From NCBI RefSeq assembly GCF_963669205.1, contig NZ_OY769915.1, forward strand, positions 4,810,001 to 4,874,000: 64,000 nucleotides of DNA. The letters run 5' to 3'. Both the position numbers and the translations under genes were made by a program. Positions 45,857 to 54,658 of this stretch are shown piece after piece. A model generated the notes under the pieces. That model was not told where the DNA came from. It ran no database searches and saw only the letters and a program-made list of their open reading frames with translations. Source of the DNA: an uncultured Roseibium sp. GTDB taxonomy: Bacteria > Pseudomonadota > Alphaproteobacteria > Rhizobiales > Stappiaceae. The first letter of the stretch is position 1. The number at the start of each line of letters is the position of its first letter.

Positions 45857-47334
45857 CGCAGGATCTGGTGATCGGGCTCGACAGCTCCACACAATCGACC
45901 AAGGCCGTCGCCTGGACAGGAAACGGCACGCCGGTGGCCGAGGGGCGCGCGTCCATTCCCCTGTCCCAGCCGCAGCCCGGCTGGGTTGAACAGGATGTCG
46001 AGGACTGGTGGTCCGCCGCGTGTACGGCATTGCAGGACCTTGCGGACAAGATCGACATGTCCCGCGTCGCCGCACTTGCGATCTCCAACCAGCGTGAAAC
46101 GGTTGCCTTTCTCGACGCTGACGGAAACGCCTTGCGTCCCGCCGCGCTGTGGCTCGACGAACGCGCCCGCGAGGAAGTCGACCTCCTGAGCCGCGAGATC
46201 GGAGCGGAGAAACTGCACCGCGTTTCCGGAAAACCCATCGACATCACGCCCGTGATCTACAGGCTGTCCTGGTTCCGCCGCAACCAGCCGGAGATCCTCG
46301 AACGGGCTGCAAAGGTCACCGACGTCCATTGTTTCCTTACCGGACGTCTCACCGGCAACTGGATGTCCAGCTGGACGAGTGCCGATCCTTTCGGCCTGCT
46401 TGATATCGAAAGCATGACCTGGTCCGAAGAATTTCTCGATCACCTGGGCATCCGCTCCGATCAGCTTGGAACGCTTGCGCGCCCGGGCACCGTCACCGGA
46501 ACGGTTACCGCCGAGGCCGCGGCCAGGACAGGCCTGCCGGAAGGCTTGCCCCTGGTCGCCGCCGGCGGCGACGGCCAATGCGCTGGTCTCGGCGTCAACG
46601 CGGCCCGGGAAGGTGTCGTCTATCTCAATCTCGGAACCGCCCTCATTACCGGGGCCTGGGCACCCGATCCGATGATCAGCCTCAATTGGCGCACCATGAC
46701 ATCACCAACCGGCAACGGCTATTTCCTGGAGGGATGCCAGCGTGCGGGTGCCTTCCTGATCAACTGGTTCGTCGACACCTTCGCGGGCGGGCGCGACGAC
46801 CCGTCGGTATTTTCAAGGCTGGAAGCGGAAGCCGAGAGTATTCCGCTCGGCTCGGAAGGTGTCACGGTCTGCCCCTACCTTACCGGCTGCATGGATCCGC
46901 ATTGGGACACCGGTGCGCGTGCCAGTTTCAACGGCCTGTCGTCTAACCACGGCCTTGGTCATCTGTACCGGGCGGTTCTGGAAGCCATGACGCTGGAAAG
47001 CGCGCGCGCGATCACGGCCATGAAGGACAACGGCCTGAAGATCGAAAAGATCGTTGCTGTCGGCGGCGGCGGCAACAGCCCCCTGTGGACCCGGATGTTT
47101 GCCGATGCAACGGGGCTGCCGGTCCACATTTCTCAAAGCCTAGAAGCGTCCTCACTCGGAGCGGCCATGAGCGCGGCCACCGGAGCAGGCTGGTTCGAGA
47201 GCCTCGATGCCGCAGCGGCGGCGATGAGCGAGGAAGGGGAAACGGTCGTTCCCGACCCGTCAATGCAGGATGCCTGGCGTGCCCTTTCTGCCCGGCAATT
47301 TGCAAGTTACCGGCCTGAATACGCGGGCACCTGA
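45853..47334 (+). CDS. FGGY carbohydrate kinase, xylulokinase-like
   Basis: The 493-residue kinase has the N-terminal GLDSSTQSTKAV phosphate loop, ISNQRET, a substrate-binding segment PAALWLDERA, and the C-terminal GGGGNSPLWTRMFADATGLPV signature. It resembles XylB and related pentulose kinases. It is cotranscribed with the SorC-type regulator and would supply the phosphorylated ketose for the aldolase in the divergent operon. It ends 8 bases from the convergent stop of the HAD gene. Confidence 0.9.
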   Translation: MTQDLVIGLDSSTQSTKAVAWTGNGTPVAEGRASIPLSQPQPGWVEQDVEDWWSAACTALQDLADKIDMSRVAALAISNQRETVAFLDADGNALRPAALWLDERAREEVDLLSREIGAEKLHRVSGKPIDITPVIYRLSWFRRNQPEILERAAKVTDVHCFLTGRLTGNWMSSWTSADPFGLLDIESMTWSEEFLDHLGIRSDQLGTLARPGTVTGTVTAEAAARTGLPEGLPLVAAGGDGQCAGLGVNAAREGVVYLNLGTALITGAWAPDPMISLNWRTMTSPTGNGYFLEGCQRAGAFLINWFVDTFAGGRDDPSVFSRLEAEAESIPLGSEGVTVCPYLTGCMDPHWDTGARASFNGLSSNHGLGHLYRAVLEAMTLESARAITAMKDNGLKIEKIVAVGGGGNSPLWTRMFADATGLPVHISQSLEASSLGAAMSAATGAGWFESLDAAAAAMSEEGETVVPDPSMQDAWRALSARQFASYRPEYAGT

Positions 47335-47342
47335 TCGACGCT

Positions 47343-48161
47343 TCAAAAGCGAAGCGTTTCGAGGGAATAGTCCGGCAGGACGCCGTCGCCCGGAGAAAGC
47401 GCCTGGACACCTCCGGCGATCAGCAGCGTCCGGCAGCCGAGCGCGGCCGCACCGGCTATGTCGTGATGATGGCTGTCGCCGATCATCAGCACGCGCCCGG
47501 GATCGGGGTCCTCGAGGACCGCCAGTGACCTTCGAAAGATCTCCGGACCCGGCTTTCCTGCGAAGGTAACGCTGCCGCCTTCGTTCTCGTAGTCCTGCGC
47601 AACGCGTCCGGGACCGAACGCTGCCTTGCCGTCGGCATAGACCACGTGATCCGGATTGGCACAGATAGCGGGCACCCCCGCTTTTGCCAGCGGACTCAGC
47701 ATCTCGCGATAGGATGCGCGGGAAACCTCTTCCGGTTTGAGACCCGAAATGAGGACAAGACGGATGGCGTCACCGGGGTCATCCGAGGCGACAAGCCCCG
47801 ATCCGTCCAGCACGGTCGTGTCGTTCTCGCGGGTAAGGTTCAGCACCCTGTCTCCCGGTGCGAGATCTCCGGAGGCAAGCATGTCGGTGATCCGGGCGCG
47901 GGCGACCATGCCCGACGTGATCACCTCCCCGATCAGGTCTTCGGTGAACCCGAACCGGTTCAGACGCTGCCTGTTCGGTTCCTTCATCCGTCCGGAATTG
48001 GTGATCGCGACCACCGGCTTGTTTATCTCGGCGACTTTGCGAAGACAGGGCAAGGCCTCTGCAAAGACCGTCTTTCCGTCATGAAGGACGCCGAACTGAT
48101 CAATCAGAATGCCGTCAAACCCTGCGATGATTTCACCCAGGCCAGAGATGTGGCGGGTCAT
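47343..48161 (-). CDS. NagD-like HAD hydrolase (type IIA)
   Basis: The 272-residue HAD-IIA protein has motif I as GILIDQFGVLHDG, motif II ITNSGRMK, motif III Lys in AGKPGPEIF and motif IV MIGDSHHHDIAGAAALG. In motif I the second acidic residue of DxD is replaced by Phe, which also happens in one NagD-related subfamily; phosphatase activity is therefore uncertain. It is the last gene of the 12-gene operon and overlaps the kinase gene by four bases. By comparison with AraL of Bacillus it could remove stray sugar phosphates. Confidence 0.85.
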   Translation of the reverse strand: MTRHISGLGEIIAGFDGILIDQFGVLHDGKTVFAEALPCLRKVAEINKPVVAITNSGRMKEPNRQRLNRFGFTEDLIGEVITSGMVARARITDMLASGDLAPGDRVLNLTRENDTTVLDGSGLVASDDPGDAIRLVLISGLKPEEVSRASYREMLSPLAKAGVPAICANPDHVVYADGKAAFGPGRVAQDYENEGGSVTFAGKPGPEIFRRSLAVLEDPDPGRVLMIGDSHHHDIAGAAALGCRTLLIAGGVQALSPGDGVLPDYSLETLRF

Positions 48162-49417
48162 GCTCGATCCTTTACAAAGCCCCAGGCGATGCGCGCGGAC
48201 CCCGCCGCCGCTTCGCCGGACGCTACCGGGGCCTCGGGTATGCTCAGCATTCGAGTACGCATGCGTGTCCAGGTCCTGTTGGACGCGCCGCCGCCGACGG
48301 TCCGGATGGATGTCAGTTCCGGGCCGCCCAGGCCGGCCAGCCGCTCAAATCCGAGCTTTTCGATGGCTGCAATGCCTTCCAGCAGCCCCTTCAGGAATTC
48401 TTCCCGTGTTTCAGGGCGCGGATCAACTCGCGATTCAAGATCCGGATCGTTGACCGGAAAACGCTCGCCCGTGCGCGGCAGGGGATAGTAGTCAAGTCCC
48501 GCCGGGACCTCGGGATCGATCCGCTCGCTCAAGGATGCGATCTCGTCAGGCGAAAAATGGGCCGCAAGCGCTTCGCCGCCGCTGTTGGAGGCCCCGCCCG
48601 CAAGCCACTGATCGCCGATACGATGACTGTAGATCCCGAATTCGGGTGCAAAAATCGGTTTGTCGGAAAGCAGTTTCAGCGTCAGCGTCGTGCCGAGTGC
48701 GGTCACGCCGTCTCCGGGGTTCGATGCACCGGTGGCAAGAAACGAGGCACAGCCGTCGGAAACGCCGGCAACGATCGGGATACCCTTCGGCAGTCCGAAC
48801 GCACCGTTCGTGACGCCGGTCCTCATCCCGGTCGCGACGACATCCGGCAGGAGCACGGTGTCCATCCCGGTCTCCGGCATCCAGTCCGGCCAGGCTCTCG
48901 CGACCGGGTCATAGCCCGTTTTCAGCGCATTGCTTTCATCGCTTGGCACAGGCTTCCCGCCCAGCTGCTCCGCGATCCAGTCCGCCTGGTGGGCAATGCG
49001 CGCGACACCGGTCCTTGTCTGCAGGCGGATGCAGCGGGCAAGGGCGGAGCTGGCCCCGTGCGCCGCGCTTTGCCGGGGAGCCACGGCGGCGATTGCCTTG
49101 GGGACTGAAGGATCGTCGACGGCGTCGTTGTACATTAACGCATACCCCAAGGGCCGGGCGGCATCATCCAGCGCGAGCACGGTGCCTGAGGTCCCGTCGA
49201 CACAGATTGCCGTGACACTGCCCGGATCGATGGCCCGAAGCATCCCGGAGAGCGCCTCGGACAATGCGGCGAGCCAGACAGCAGGGTCATTTCTCGGCCC
49301 CCTGGAAAGATCCATGGCCGCCTTCGTCACCGTGACAACCTCCAGGTCCTCTCCGAGCGCAGCCACGCGCACACCCGACGTGCCGACATCGATCCCGAGC
49401 GCAAGAGGCTGTTTCAT
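48158..49417 (-). CDS. Short FGGY kinase, D-ribulokinase-like
   Basis: The protein has 419 residues, shorter than XylB or GlpK. It begins with GIDVGTSGVRVAAL and has CVDGTSGTVLALD, a YNDAVDD segment, AGVSDGCASFLATGA, ALGTTLTLK and a final GGGASNRTWTRMR. Its size and motifs recall cyanobacterial and plant D-ribulose kinases. It overlaps the aldolase and HAD genes by four bases each. It is the second kinase of the operon, so it could phosphorylate a ketose formed by oxidation of an unphosphorylated polyol, or a C4 or C3 fragment. Confidence 0.85.
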   Translation of the reverse strand: MKQPLALGIDVGTSGVRVAALGEDLEVVTVTKAAMDLSRGPRNDPAVWLAALSEALSGMLRAIDPGSVTAICVDGTSGTVLALDDAARPLGYALMYNDAVDDPSVPKAIAAVAPRQSAAHGASSALARCIRLQTRTGVARIAHQADWIAEQLGGKPVPSDESNALKTGYDPVARAWPDWMPETGMDTVLLPDVVATGMRTGVTNGAFGLPKGIPIVAGVSDGCASFLATGASNPGDGVTALGTTLTLKLLSDKPIFAPEFGIYSHRIGDQWLAGGASNSGGEALAAHFSPDEIASLSERIDPEVPAGLDYYPLPRTGERFPVNDPDLESRVDPRPETREEFLKGLLEGIAAIEKLGFERLAGLGGPELTSIRTVGGGASNRTWTRMRTRMLSIPEAPVASGEAAAGSARIAWGFVKDRA

Positions 49418-50484
49418 GCTGTTGCGCCATCGCTCGTGTTGAGGGCCTGGCGCAGCTTCTCCGCATCCCAGTTGATCAGTTCATCCTCTTGTTGATCGGT
49501 GAGGCGTGTCACATCCGAACCCGGTGCGACGCGCACGAGCACATCGCCAAAGGCGCGCACCAGTGTCAAGGTCGCGGCATTCGCATCCGCGGGTATGGCA
49601 ACCCCCTCGCCCGGACAGATCACGAGCTTCCGCTCCGACCGTCCCGCCGATCCCCGGCGCGCCGCTTCTGGAACCGTTTCCCCTTTCCTTGCGACCGCGC
49701 ATCCCGGTCCGAGAAACACAACGTGATCCGGATAGAGCGAATTGCCATCCGCGATCTCAAGCAAGCGGGTATCGAACGCGACCGCCTGCGTCGTTTCAAA
49801 GGGAGCAGGCACCCAACCCGTTCCTTCCAGCGAGCGGACAAAGGCTGCCTGAGGTTCGCCTTGCTGGTCAACGCGAGCAGGCTCCAGCCGCCGGGAAACC
49901 TCGAGCAGCCGGTCCCGCGCCTCACCGGCACTCTGTCCGGTCGCGACCAGGCCGTGATTGCCGAGGATCAGGATTTTGGTCGTGCCCGTTGCGCGCGCCA
50001 TGATTGCACGCGCGAGATCAAGGCCGGGTTTCGCGTAGGGGATGAACACCGCATCGAGGCCGGCGAGCTTGTCCCGGACAATCTCTTCGGCATCGGAGCG
50101 AATGGCAATCGCGATCGTTGCGACACAATGCGTGTGCAGAACGACGGGACTGTCGAGCAGCGCGTGAACGGATGTCTCGATCGAGGAATGAAGCTCCGGC
50201 GCGCCATCCACATCGGCAAGAAACCGGGCTGTTTCACCCGCGCGCCCGTCTCCGGACTTCAATGCGTCGACAAACCGCTCGGAATGGACGGGGACCATGA
50301 TGTCGCGCGTTTCCGCCTCTGCCAGCCATGTGCCCGAGGCCTTGATCCACATCCGCCCGTCCCGCTTCAGCGACGTGTTGCCGCCTGGTCCCTGAACCTG
50401 CAAGGGGTCCTTGCCCAGCTCGGCGGAGAGGGATCGAAGTCTTCCGAACTCCGCATCATTCCGCAATTCTAGAAACGGGTTCAT
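49414..50484 (-). CDS. Class II aldolase, stand-alone RhaD-type domain
   Basis: The 356-residue protein has GPGGNTSLK, WIKASGTWL, ELHSSIETSVHAL with the probable catalytic Glu, metal ligands HTHC and GNHGL, and a C-terminal part with YPDHVVFLGPG. These are the motifs of the aldolase half of rhizobial RhaD, but no dehydrogenase domain is fused. The chosen ATG at 50484 has GAGG 11 nt upstream and lies 29 bases inside the end of the preceding gene. It probably cleaves a ketose-1-phosphate into DHAP and an aldehyde. Confidence 0.85.
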   Translation of the reverse strand: MNPFLELRNDAEFGRLRSLSAELGKDPLQVQGPGGNTSLKRDGRMWIKASGTWLAEAETRDIMVPVHSERFVDALKSGDGRAGETARFLADVDGAPELHSSIETSVHALLDSPVVLHTHCVATIAIAIRSDAEEIVRDKLAGLDAVFIPYAKPGLDLARAIMARATGTTKILILGNHGLVATGQSAGEARDRLLEVSRRLEPARVDQQGEPQAAFVRSLEGTGWVPAPFETTQAVAFDTRLLEIADGNSLYPDHVVFLGPGCAVARKGETVPEAARRGSAGRSERKLVICPGEGVAIPADANAATLTLVRAFGDVLVRVAPGSDVTRLTDQQEDELINWDAEKLRQALNTSDGATA

Positions 50485-52051
50485 CAAGCGTCGGCCTCTT
50501 TTCCAACCAGGTTTCAAAATCCGACTTTTCCTGCCGCGTCAGGAACAGTCCGTGCTTCGTGCGGCGGAGCAGAATGTCTTCAGCGCTCACGGCCCATTCG
50601 TTTTCGATCAGCCAGACGGCTTCGCGTTCAAAGAAACAGTGTCCGAAGTGGTGCCCGAGATCAGACAGGGTGTCGACGCCGTCCAGCAACCGCACGGCAT
50701 CGGTTCCGTAACAGTGCCCCAGGTGGCGCAGCAACGCCTCGGGCAGGAAACCGTAGCGCTTGCCGAACCCGGCGAACCAGGTCTCGAACTGTTTGTCCGG
50801 CAGATCGCCACCCGGAAGCGGGGTGTCCGCCGTCCAGGGTCCGGCCATATCGGGAAAGTAGGGACCGAGCATTTGCAACGCGTGCTCGGACAGCTTCCGG
50901 TAGGTCGTCAGTTTCCCGCCGAAAGCGGAGAGAAGCGGCGGCGACTTTGCACCTGGGTCAAGCGAGCCGTCGAGTTCGAACTGATAGTCGCGCGTCACGG
51001 CGGACGCGCTCTTGCTGGCATCGTCGTCGAAAAGCGGCCGGACGCCGGAATAGTCGAACAGGACGTCGCCCGGGTTGAACGCATGGTCGAAGTAGTTTCC
51101 GAGAATGCCGAGCAGATAGTCGACCTCCGACCTGTCGATCGCGACGTCTTCGGCCTTGCCGTCAAAGGGAATGTCGGTCGTGCCGATCAGCGCCATGTCG
51201 TCGAAATAGGGATTGACGAAGATGAGGCGTTTGTCGGGCGCTTGCAGAACGTAGCCGTGATCGCCCTGCCACCACTTGGGCAGGACGATGTGGCTCCCCT
51301 TGACCAGGCGCACGCGCATGCGCGAATTCACCCCCGCGACTTCGCCGATGACCTTTTCGACCCAGGGTCCGGCAGCGTTAAAGATGGCTTTCGCATAGAC
51401 GGTTGCCGGACTGCCGGGCTGGTCGCCTCTGAGTTCCGCACGCCAGACGTCCCCTTCCCGCCGCGCCGATACGCACGCTGTCCTTGTGAACACCTGCGCA
51501 CCGCGCCGGGCTGCATCCACCGCGTTCAGGACAACCAGGCGCGCATCATCGATCCACACGTCCCAGTAACTGAAGCCTTTCTTGTATTTGTCCTTGAGCC
51601 TTTCGCCGGCAATGTTGTGCCTGAGATCGAGCGCAGAGGAGCGCGGCACCCGTTTCCGGCCTCCCAGATTGTCGTAAAGAAACAGTCCAAGGCGAATGAG
51701 CCATCGCGGCCGCTGCTCCGGACTGTGCGGCAACACCAGTTGCAGCGGCCAGGAAAGATGCGGTGCGGCCTCCAGAACGACCTCGCGCTCGTTGAGCGCT
51801 TCGCGCACGAGCCTGAATTCGTAATACTCCAGGTAGCGCAAACCGCCGTGAATGTATTTCCCCGATCTTGAGGACGTGCCTTCGCCGAGATCCCCTTTCT
51901 CGCAAAGGATGACCGACAAACCACGCCCGGCGGCATCACGCGCAACGCCCACACCATTGATTCCCCCGCCAACGACCAGCAGGTCCACGGGGCGATCGGC
52001 GGATCGTCCCTGCGGCTCGTATCTGGCATGATCAGACGTCACAAGGTTCAT
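50456..52051 (-). CDS. GlpD/EryB-like FAD-dependent polyol-phosphate dehydrogenase
   Basis: The 531-residue flavoprotein has the FAD motif GGGINGVGVARDAAGRG at about residues 28-45. GlpD-family landmarks follow: SSRSGKYIHGGLRYLE, LVKGSHIVLP, FVNPYFDDMALIGTTD, FGGKLTTYRKLSEHAL and the C-terminal LLRRTKHGLFL. GlpD oxidises glycerol-3-phosphate at the membrane and passes electrons to ubiquinone; EryB does the same with erythritol-4-phosphate. An EryA-like kinase two genes upstream favours a polyol-phosphate substrate over plain glycerol-3-phosphate, but the sequence does not decide. Confidence 0.9.
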   Translation of the reverse strand: MNLVTSDHARYEPQGRSADRPVDLLVVGGGINGVGVARDAAGRGLSVILCEKGDLGEGTSSRSGKYIHGGLRYLEYYEFRLVREALNEREVVLEAAPHLSWPLQLVLPHSPEQRPRWLIRLGLFLYDNLGGRKRVPRSSALDLRHNIAGERLKDKYKKGFSYWDVWIDDARLVVLNAVDAARRGAQVFTRTACVSARREGDVWRAELRGDQPGSPATVYAKAIFNAAGPWVEKVIGEVAGVNSRMRVRLVKGSHIVLPKWWQGDHGYVLQAPDKRLIFVNPYFDDMALIGTTDIPFDGKAEDVAIDRSEVDYLLGILGNYFDHAFNPGDVLFDYSGVRPLFDDDASKSASAVTRDYQFELDGSLDPGAKSPPLLSAFGGKLTTYRKLSEHALQMLGPYFPDMAGPWTADTPLPGGDLPDKQFETWFAGFGKRYGFLPEALLRHLGHCYGTDAVRLLDGVDTLSDLGHHFGHCFFEREAVWLIENEWAVSAEDILLRRTKHGLFLTRQEKSDFETWLEKRPTLDEPVSRIAE

Positions 52052-52058
52052 TCAGACC

Positions 52059-53096
52059 TCAACACGGACTGAGCGGCGGCTCGTTCGAAATCCAGCGCCG
52101 CACTTCTTCGGCAATTCTTTGCGCGGCAATCTTCACGGTCTTGCGCGACGCGCCGGCAATGTGCGGCGTCAACGTCACATTGGGCAGCTGCAACAGCGGA
52201 TCGTCGGGTCTGGTCGGTTCCACTGAAAAGGTCTCCAGCATCGCACCGCCCAGATGCCCGTTCGACAGGGCCTCGAACAGGGCGTCATAATCCATCAGCG
52301 GACCACGGGCCGTGTTGACGATGACCGCTCCCGGCTTCATCGCCGCAAACGCCTCGGCACCGATCATTCCGGTCGTTTCGCTGGTCACCCTCGGGTGCAG
52401 CGTTACGACATCGGATTGTTTCAACAGCGTGTCGAGGGAGACCTGTTCGACGCCGTCCCGGCTGTCCTCCACGGACAGTTGGACGTAGGGATCGGCGACA
52501 AGGACGCGAGTCCCGAACGCGCGCAGCAGCTTCACCACCCGGGTCCCGACATTGCCGTAGCCGATGACGCCGACGCACATGTCGGAGAGTTCGTTTCCGG
52601 CAATGTCCGCACGGTAGAGGTCGCCCCTATAGTCGCCCTTGCGCAAGGCATCATGGCCCTTGGTTATGTTGCGCGTTTCGGCAATGATCGCGCCGATGGT
52701 GAATTCGGCGACAGCCGAGGCATTCCGCCCGGGCGTGTTGACGACAAGAACACCTTTCGCACGCGCTTCGGCCATGGCAATGTTGACCGGACCACCCCGC
52801 GAAACCCCGACAAGCTTGAGATTGGGCGCTGCCTCCAGCACACCAACGGAAACGGGGGCCAGGTGCGTGACCAGCACCTGTGCGTCCTGCACGTGCTCAA
52901 GCACCATTTCCGGTGTTCCCATGTATTCCTTCAATCCCTCCAGACCGGGCGAAGCGTATCCGTGTTCCATCGGCTCGTCGGGCCAAGCCAGGTCCAGGCA
53001 CTTGCAGGTGACGCGGTCACCGCACAACGCAAGGATTTCCCGCTCGAAGACCGAGGACTCCATGAACCGGTCGCCTATGATCGCCACAGTCGTCAT
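52059..53096 (-). CDS. D-isomer-specific 2-hydroxyacid dehydrogenase
   Basis: The 345-residue protein of the SerA/phosphoglycerate dehydrogenase superfamily has Rossmann motif GVIGYGNVGTRVV near residue 175, the catalytic Arg in VNTARGPLMDYDAL, the Glu region and His in LTPHIAGASRKT. It would reduce a 2-ketoacid or oxidise a D-2-hydroxyacid with NAD(P). Between a polyol kinase and a GlpD-like gene its likely substrate is a sugar acid or a glyoxylate/glycolate-type product. It overlaps the kinase gene by four bases and lies 7 bases before the GlpD-like gene. Confidence 0.88.
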   Translation of the reverse strand: MTTVAIIGDRFMESSVFEREILALCGDRVTCKCLDLAWPDEPMEHGYASPGLEGLKEYMGTPEMVLEHVQDAQVLVTHLAPVSVGVLEAAPNLKLVGVSRGGPVNIAMAEARAKGVLVVNTPGRNASAVAEFTIGAIIAETRNITKGHDALRKGDYRGDLYRADIAGNELSDMCVGVIGYGNVGTRVVKLLRAFGTRVLVADPYVQLSVEDSRDGVEQVSLDTLLKQSDVVTLHPRVTSETTGMIGAEAFAAMKPGAVIVNTARGPLMDYDALFEALSNGHLGGAMLETFSVEPTRPDDPLLQLPNVTLTPHIAGASRKTVKIAAQRIAEEVRRWISNEPPLSPC

Positions 53097-54658
53097 TGGG
53101 TCAGCTCCCGTCTCGCCTGCGCCTGCCTGTCCCAGGCCTTCGGCAGGGCAAGCCTCGTTTCCAGATAACTTTCGAATAGGGTGTTGTAGAGCCGGACCAG
53201 ATCGTCATCGGGAAGAACCGCATCGTCCAGAAGCGGGGTGACCCAGCTGTCCACTGCACTTGCCACATTCCTGAAAAGGCCTTGCTGAACGGCAGCGATC
53301 ATGGCCGCACCTGCGGCCCCCGCCTCCGGCTGCGCGATCGTGCGCACCGGCGCATTCAGACAGGCGGACAAAAGCGCGCGGCAGGCCTTCGACTTGGCGG
53401 CGCCTCCCGTCATCCGGATCTCGCCCGGCACGTGCCCCATGGTCCGGTAGCAATCCCTGGCGGCAAGCACGAGACCGTCGAACACGGCCCGGAGCATGTC
53501 CGCCCATGTCGTCCCCTGATCGAGACCGGTCCAGCTCGCCCTGGCATCGGGATTGGTGAACGGCCCGCGCTCGCCGGCCGAGGAAATATAGGGGTGAAAG
53601 AAGGCTGCGCCGGGCGTTGCACCAAGAACAAGATCGTCCATGGAAACCAGGAACTGTTCCGGATCCACGCTCAGGTTCTGTGATTGAAAGACCTGCACCG
53701 CGAGACCGAGCGCCCAGTCAATGTTCAGCGTGGCGGCCATGTTGGTCTGCATCTGCGCAAATGCACCGCCGGGAAACGGCATCGTGTATCCGCACATGTC
53801 ATCGTTCAGGACCACCGCGTCGGCATCCCGCACGAAGCGCATGTGCATCCCGGTGGAGCCGAGAATCGTGAGGCCTGGTGAAACAGCCGGATCGTAGAGA
53901 CCGGCCCCGAGCGCGCTGCACATGACATCGACCAGCCCGAGACAGACCGGCGTCCCGACGCTCAGTCCGCATTGTGCCGCCGCCTCCAGGCTCAGCCCGT
54001 GCGAGACGGTCGTGCCGTCGATGATCGGCGGCAGAAGATCCCTGTGCTCGGACAATCCGAGGCTTTCAATCACATCCGGTGAATAGTCGCGCGTCCTGTA
54101 GTCACCGAAGGTGAAGACTCCCTCGGAGATGTCCGAGGCCAGAACGCTGGTGAGCTTGAAGTAAAGCCAGTCCTTGCAATGAAGGGCGCTGGTGCTTTTC
54201 CTGAGGAGTTCGGGCGCATGTTCCTTCATCCAGCACAGATGCGTGCGCATCTGGCAGACATTTATGCCGGTCGCCGTTCGCTCATAGATCACGCGGCTTT
54301 CAGGCATTTCCGCCAGCCGGCGCGAGGTAGCGGCAGCGCGGGAATCGAGCCAGAGCCAGCCGTCATGAACCGGCTCGCCATCCCGGTCGACGAGCCATGT
54401 GCCGTCGCCTTGCCCGGTGACGCCGATGGCCGCGCACCGTGCCGCGCAATCCGGCACCCGCTCGACCAGTTCGGCCAGCACGAGGGCTGTATCTGCCCAG
54501 GTGCGGCGCATGTCCTGCTCCACGCCCCCGTCCGGCAGGCTCACGTATTCATTCCGTCGGCTGGCCAGTGCAATCTGCTGCCCGTCCAGACCGAAGGCGA
54601 CCGCCTTGATCACCGAGGTCCCGGCATCGATCCCGATGAGGAGATCCTTCGCCCTCAT
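53093..54658 (-). CDS. EryA-like FGGY polyol kinase
   Basis: The 521-residue kinase begins with LLIGIDAGTSVIKAVAFGLD and has GGVEQDMRRTW, VTGQGDGTWLVD, GWLWLDSRA, ALHCKDWLYFKLT, SEGVFTFGDYRTRDYSPDV, PYISSAGERGPF and GGAAKSKACRALL. These and the length agree with erythritol kinase EryA of rhizobia and Brucella as I remember it. It would make a polyol phosphate for the GlpD/EryB-like enzyme. It overlaps both neighbours by four bases. A different tetritol or pentitol as substrate is quite possible because eryC and the ery isomerases are absent. Confidence 0.87.
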   Translation of the reverse strand: MRAKDLLIGIDAGTSVIKAVAFGLDGQQIALASRRNEYVSLPDGGVEQDMRRTWADTALVLAELVERVPDCAARCAAIGVTGQGDGTWLVDRDGEPVHDGWLWLDSRAAATSRRLAEMPESRVIYERTATGINVCQMRTHLCWMKEHAPELLRKSTSALHCKDWLYFKLTSVLASDISEGVFTFGDYRTRDYSPDVIESLGLSEHRDLLPPIIDGTTVSHGLSLEAAAQCGLSVGTPVCLGLVDVMCSALGAGLYDPAVSPGLTILGSTGMHMRFVRDADAVVLNDDMCGYTMPFPGGAFAQMQTNMAATLNIDWALGLAVQVFQSQNLSVDPEQFLVSMDDLVLGATPGAAFFHPYISSAGERGPFTNPDARASWTGLDQGTTWADMLRAVFDGLVLAARDCYRTMGHVPGEIRMTGGAAKSKACRALLSACLNAPVRTIAQPEAGAAGAAMIAAVQQGLFRNVASAVDSWVTPLLDDAVLPDDDLVRLYNTLFESYLETRLALPKAWDRQAQARRELTQ

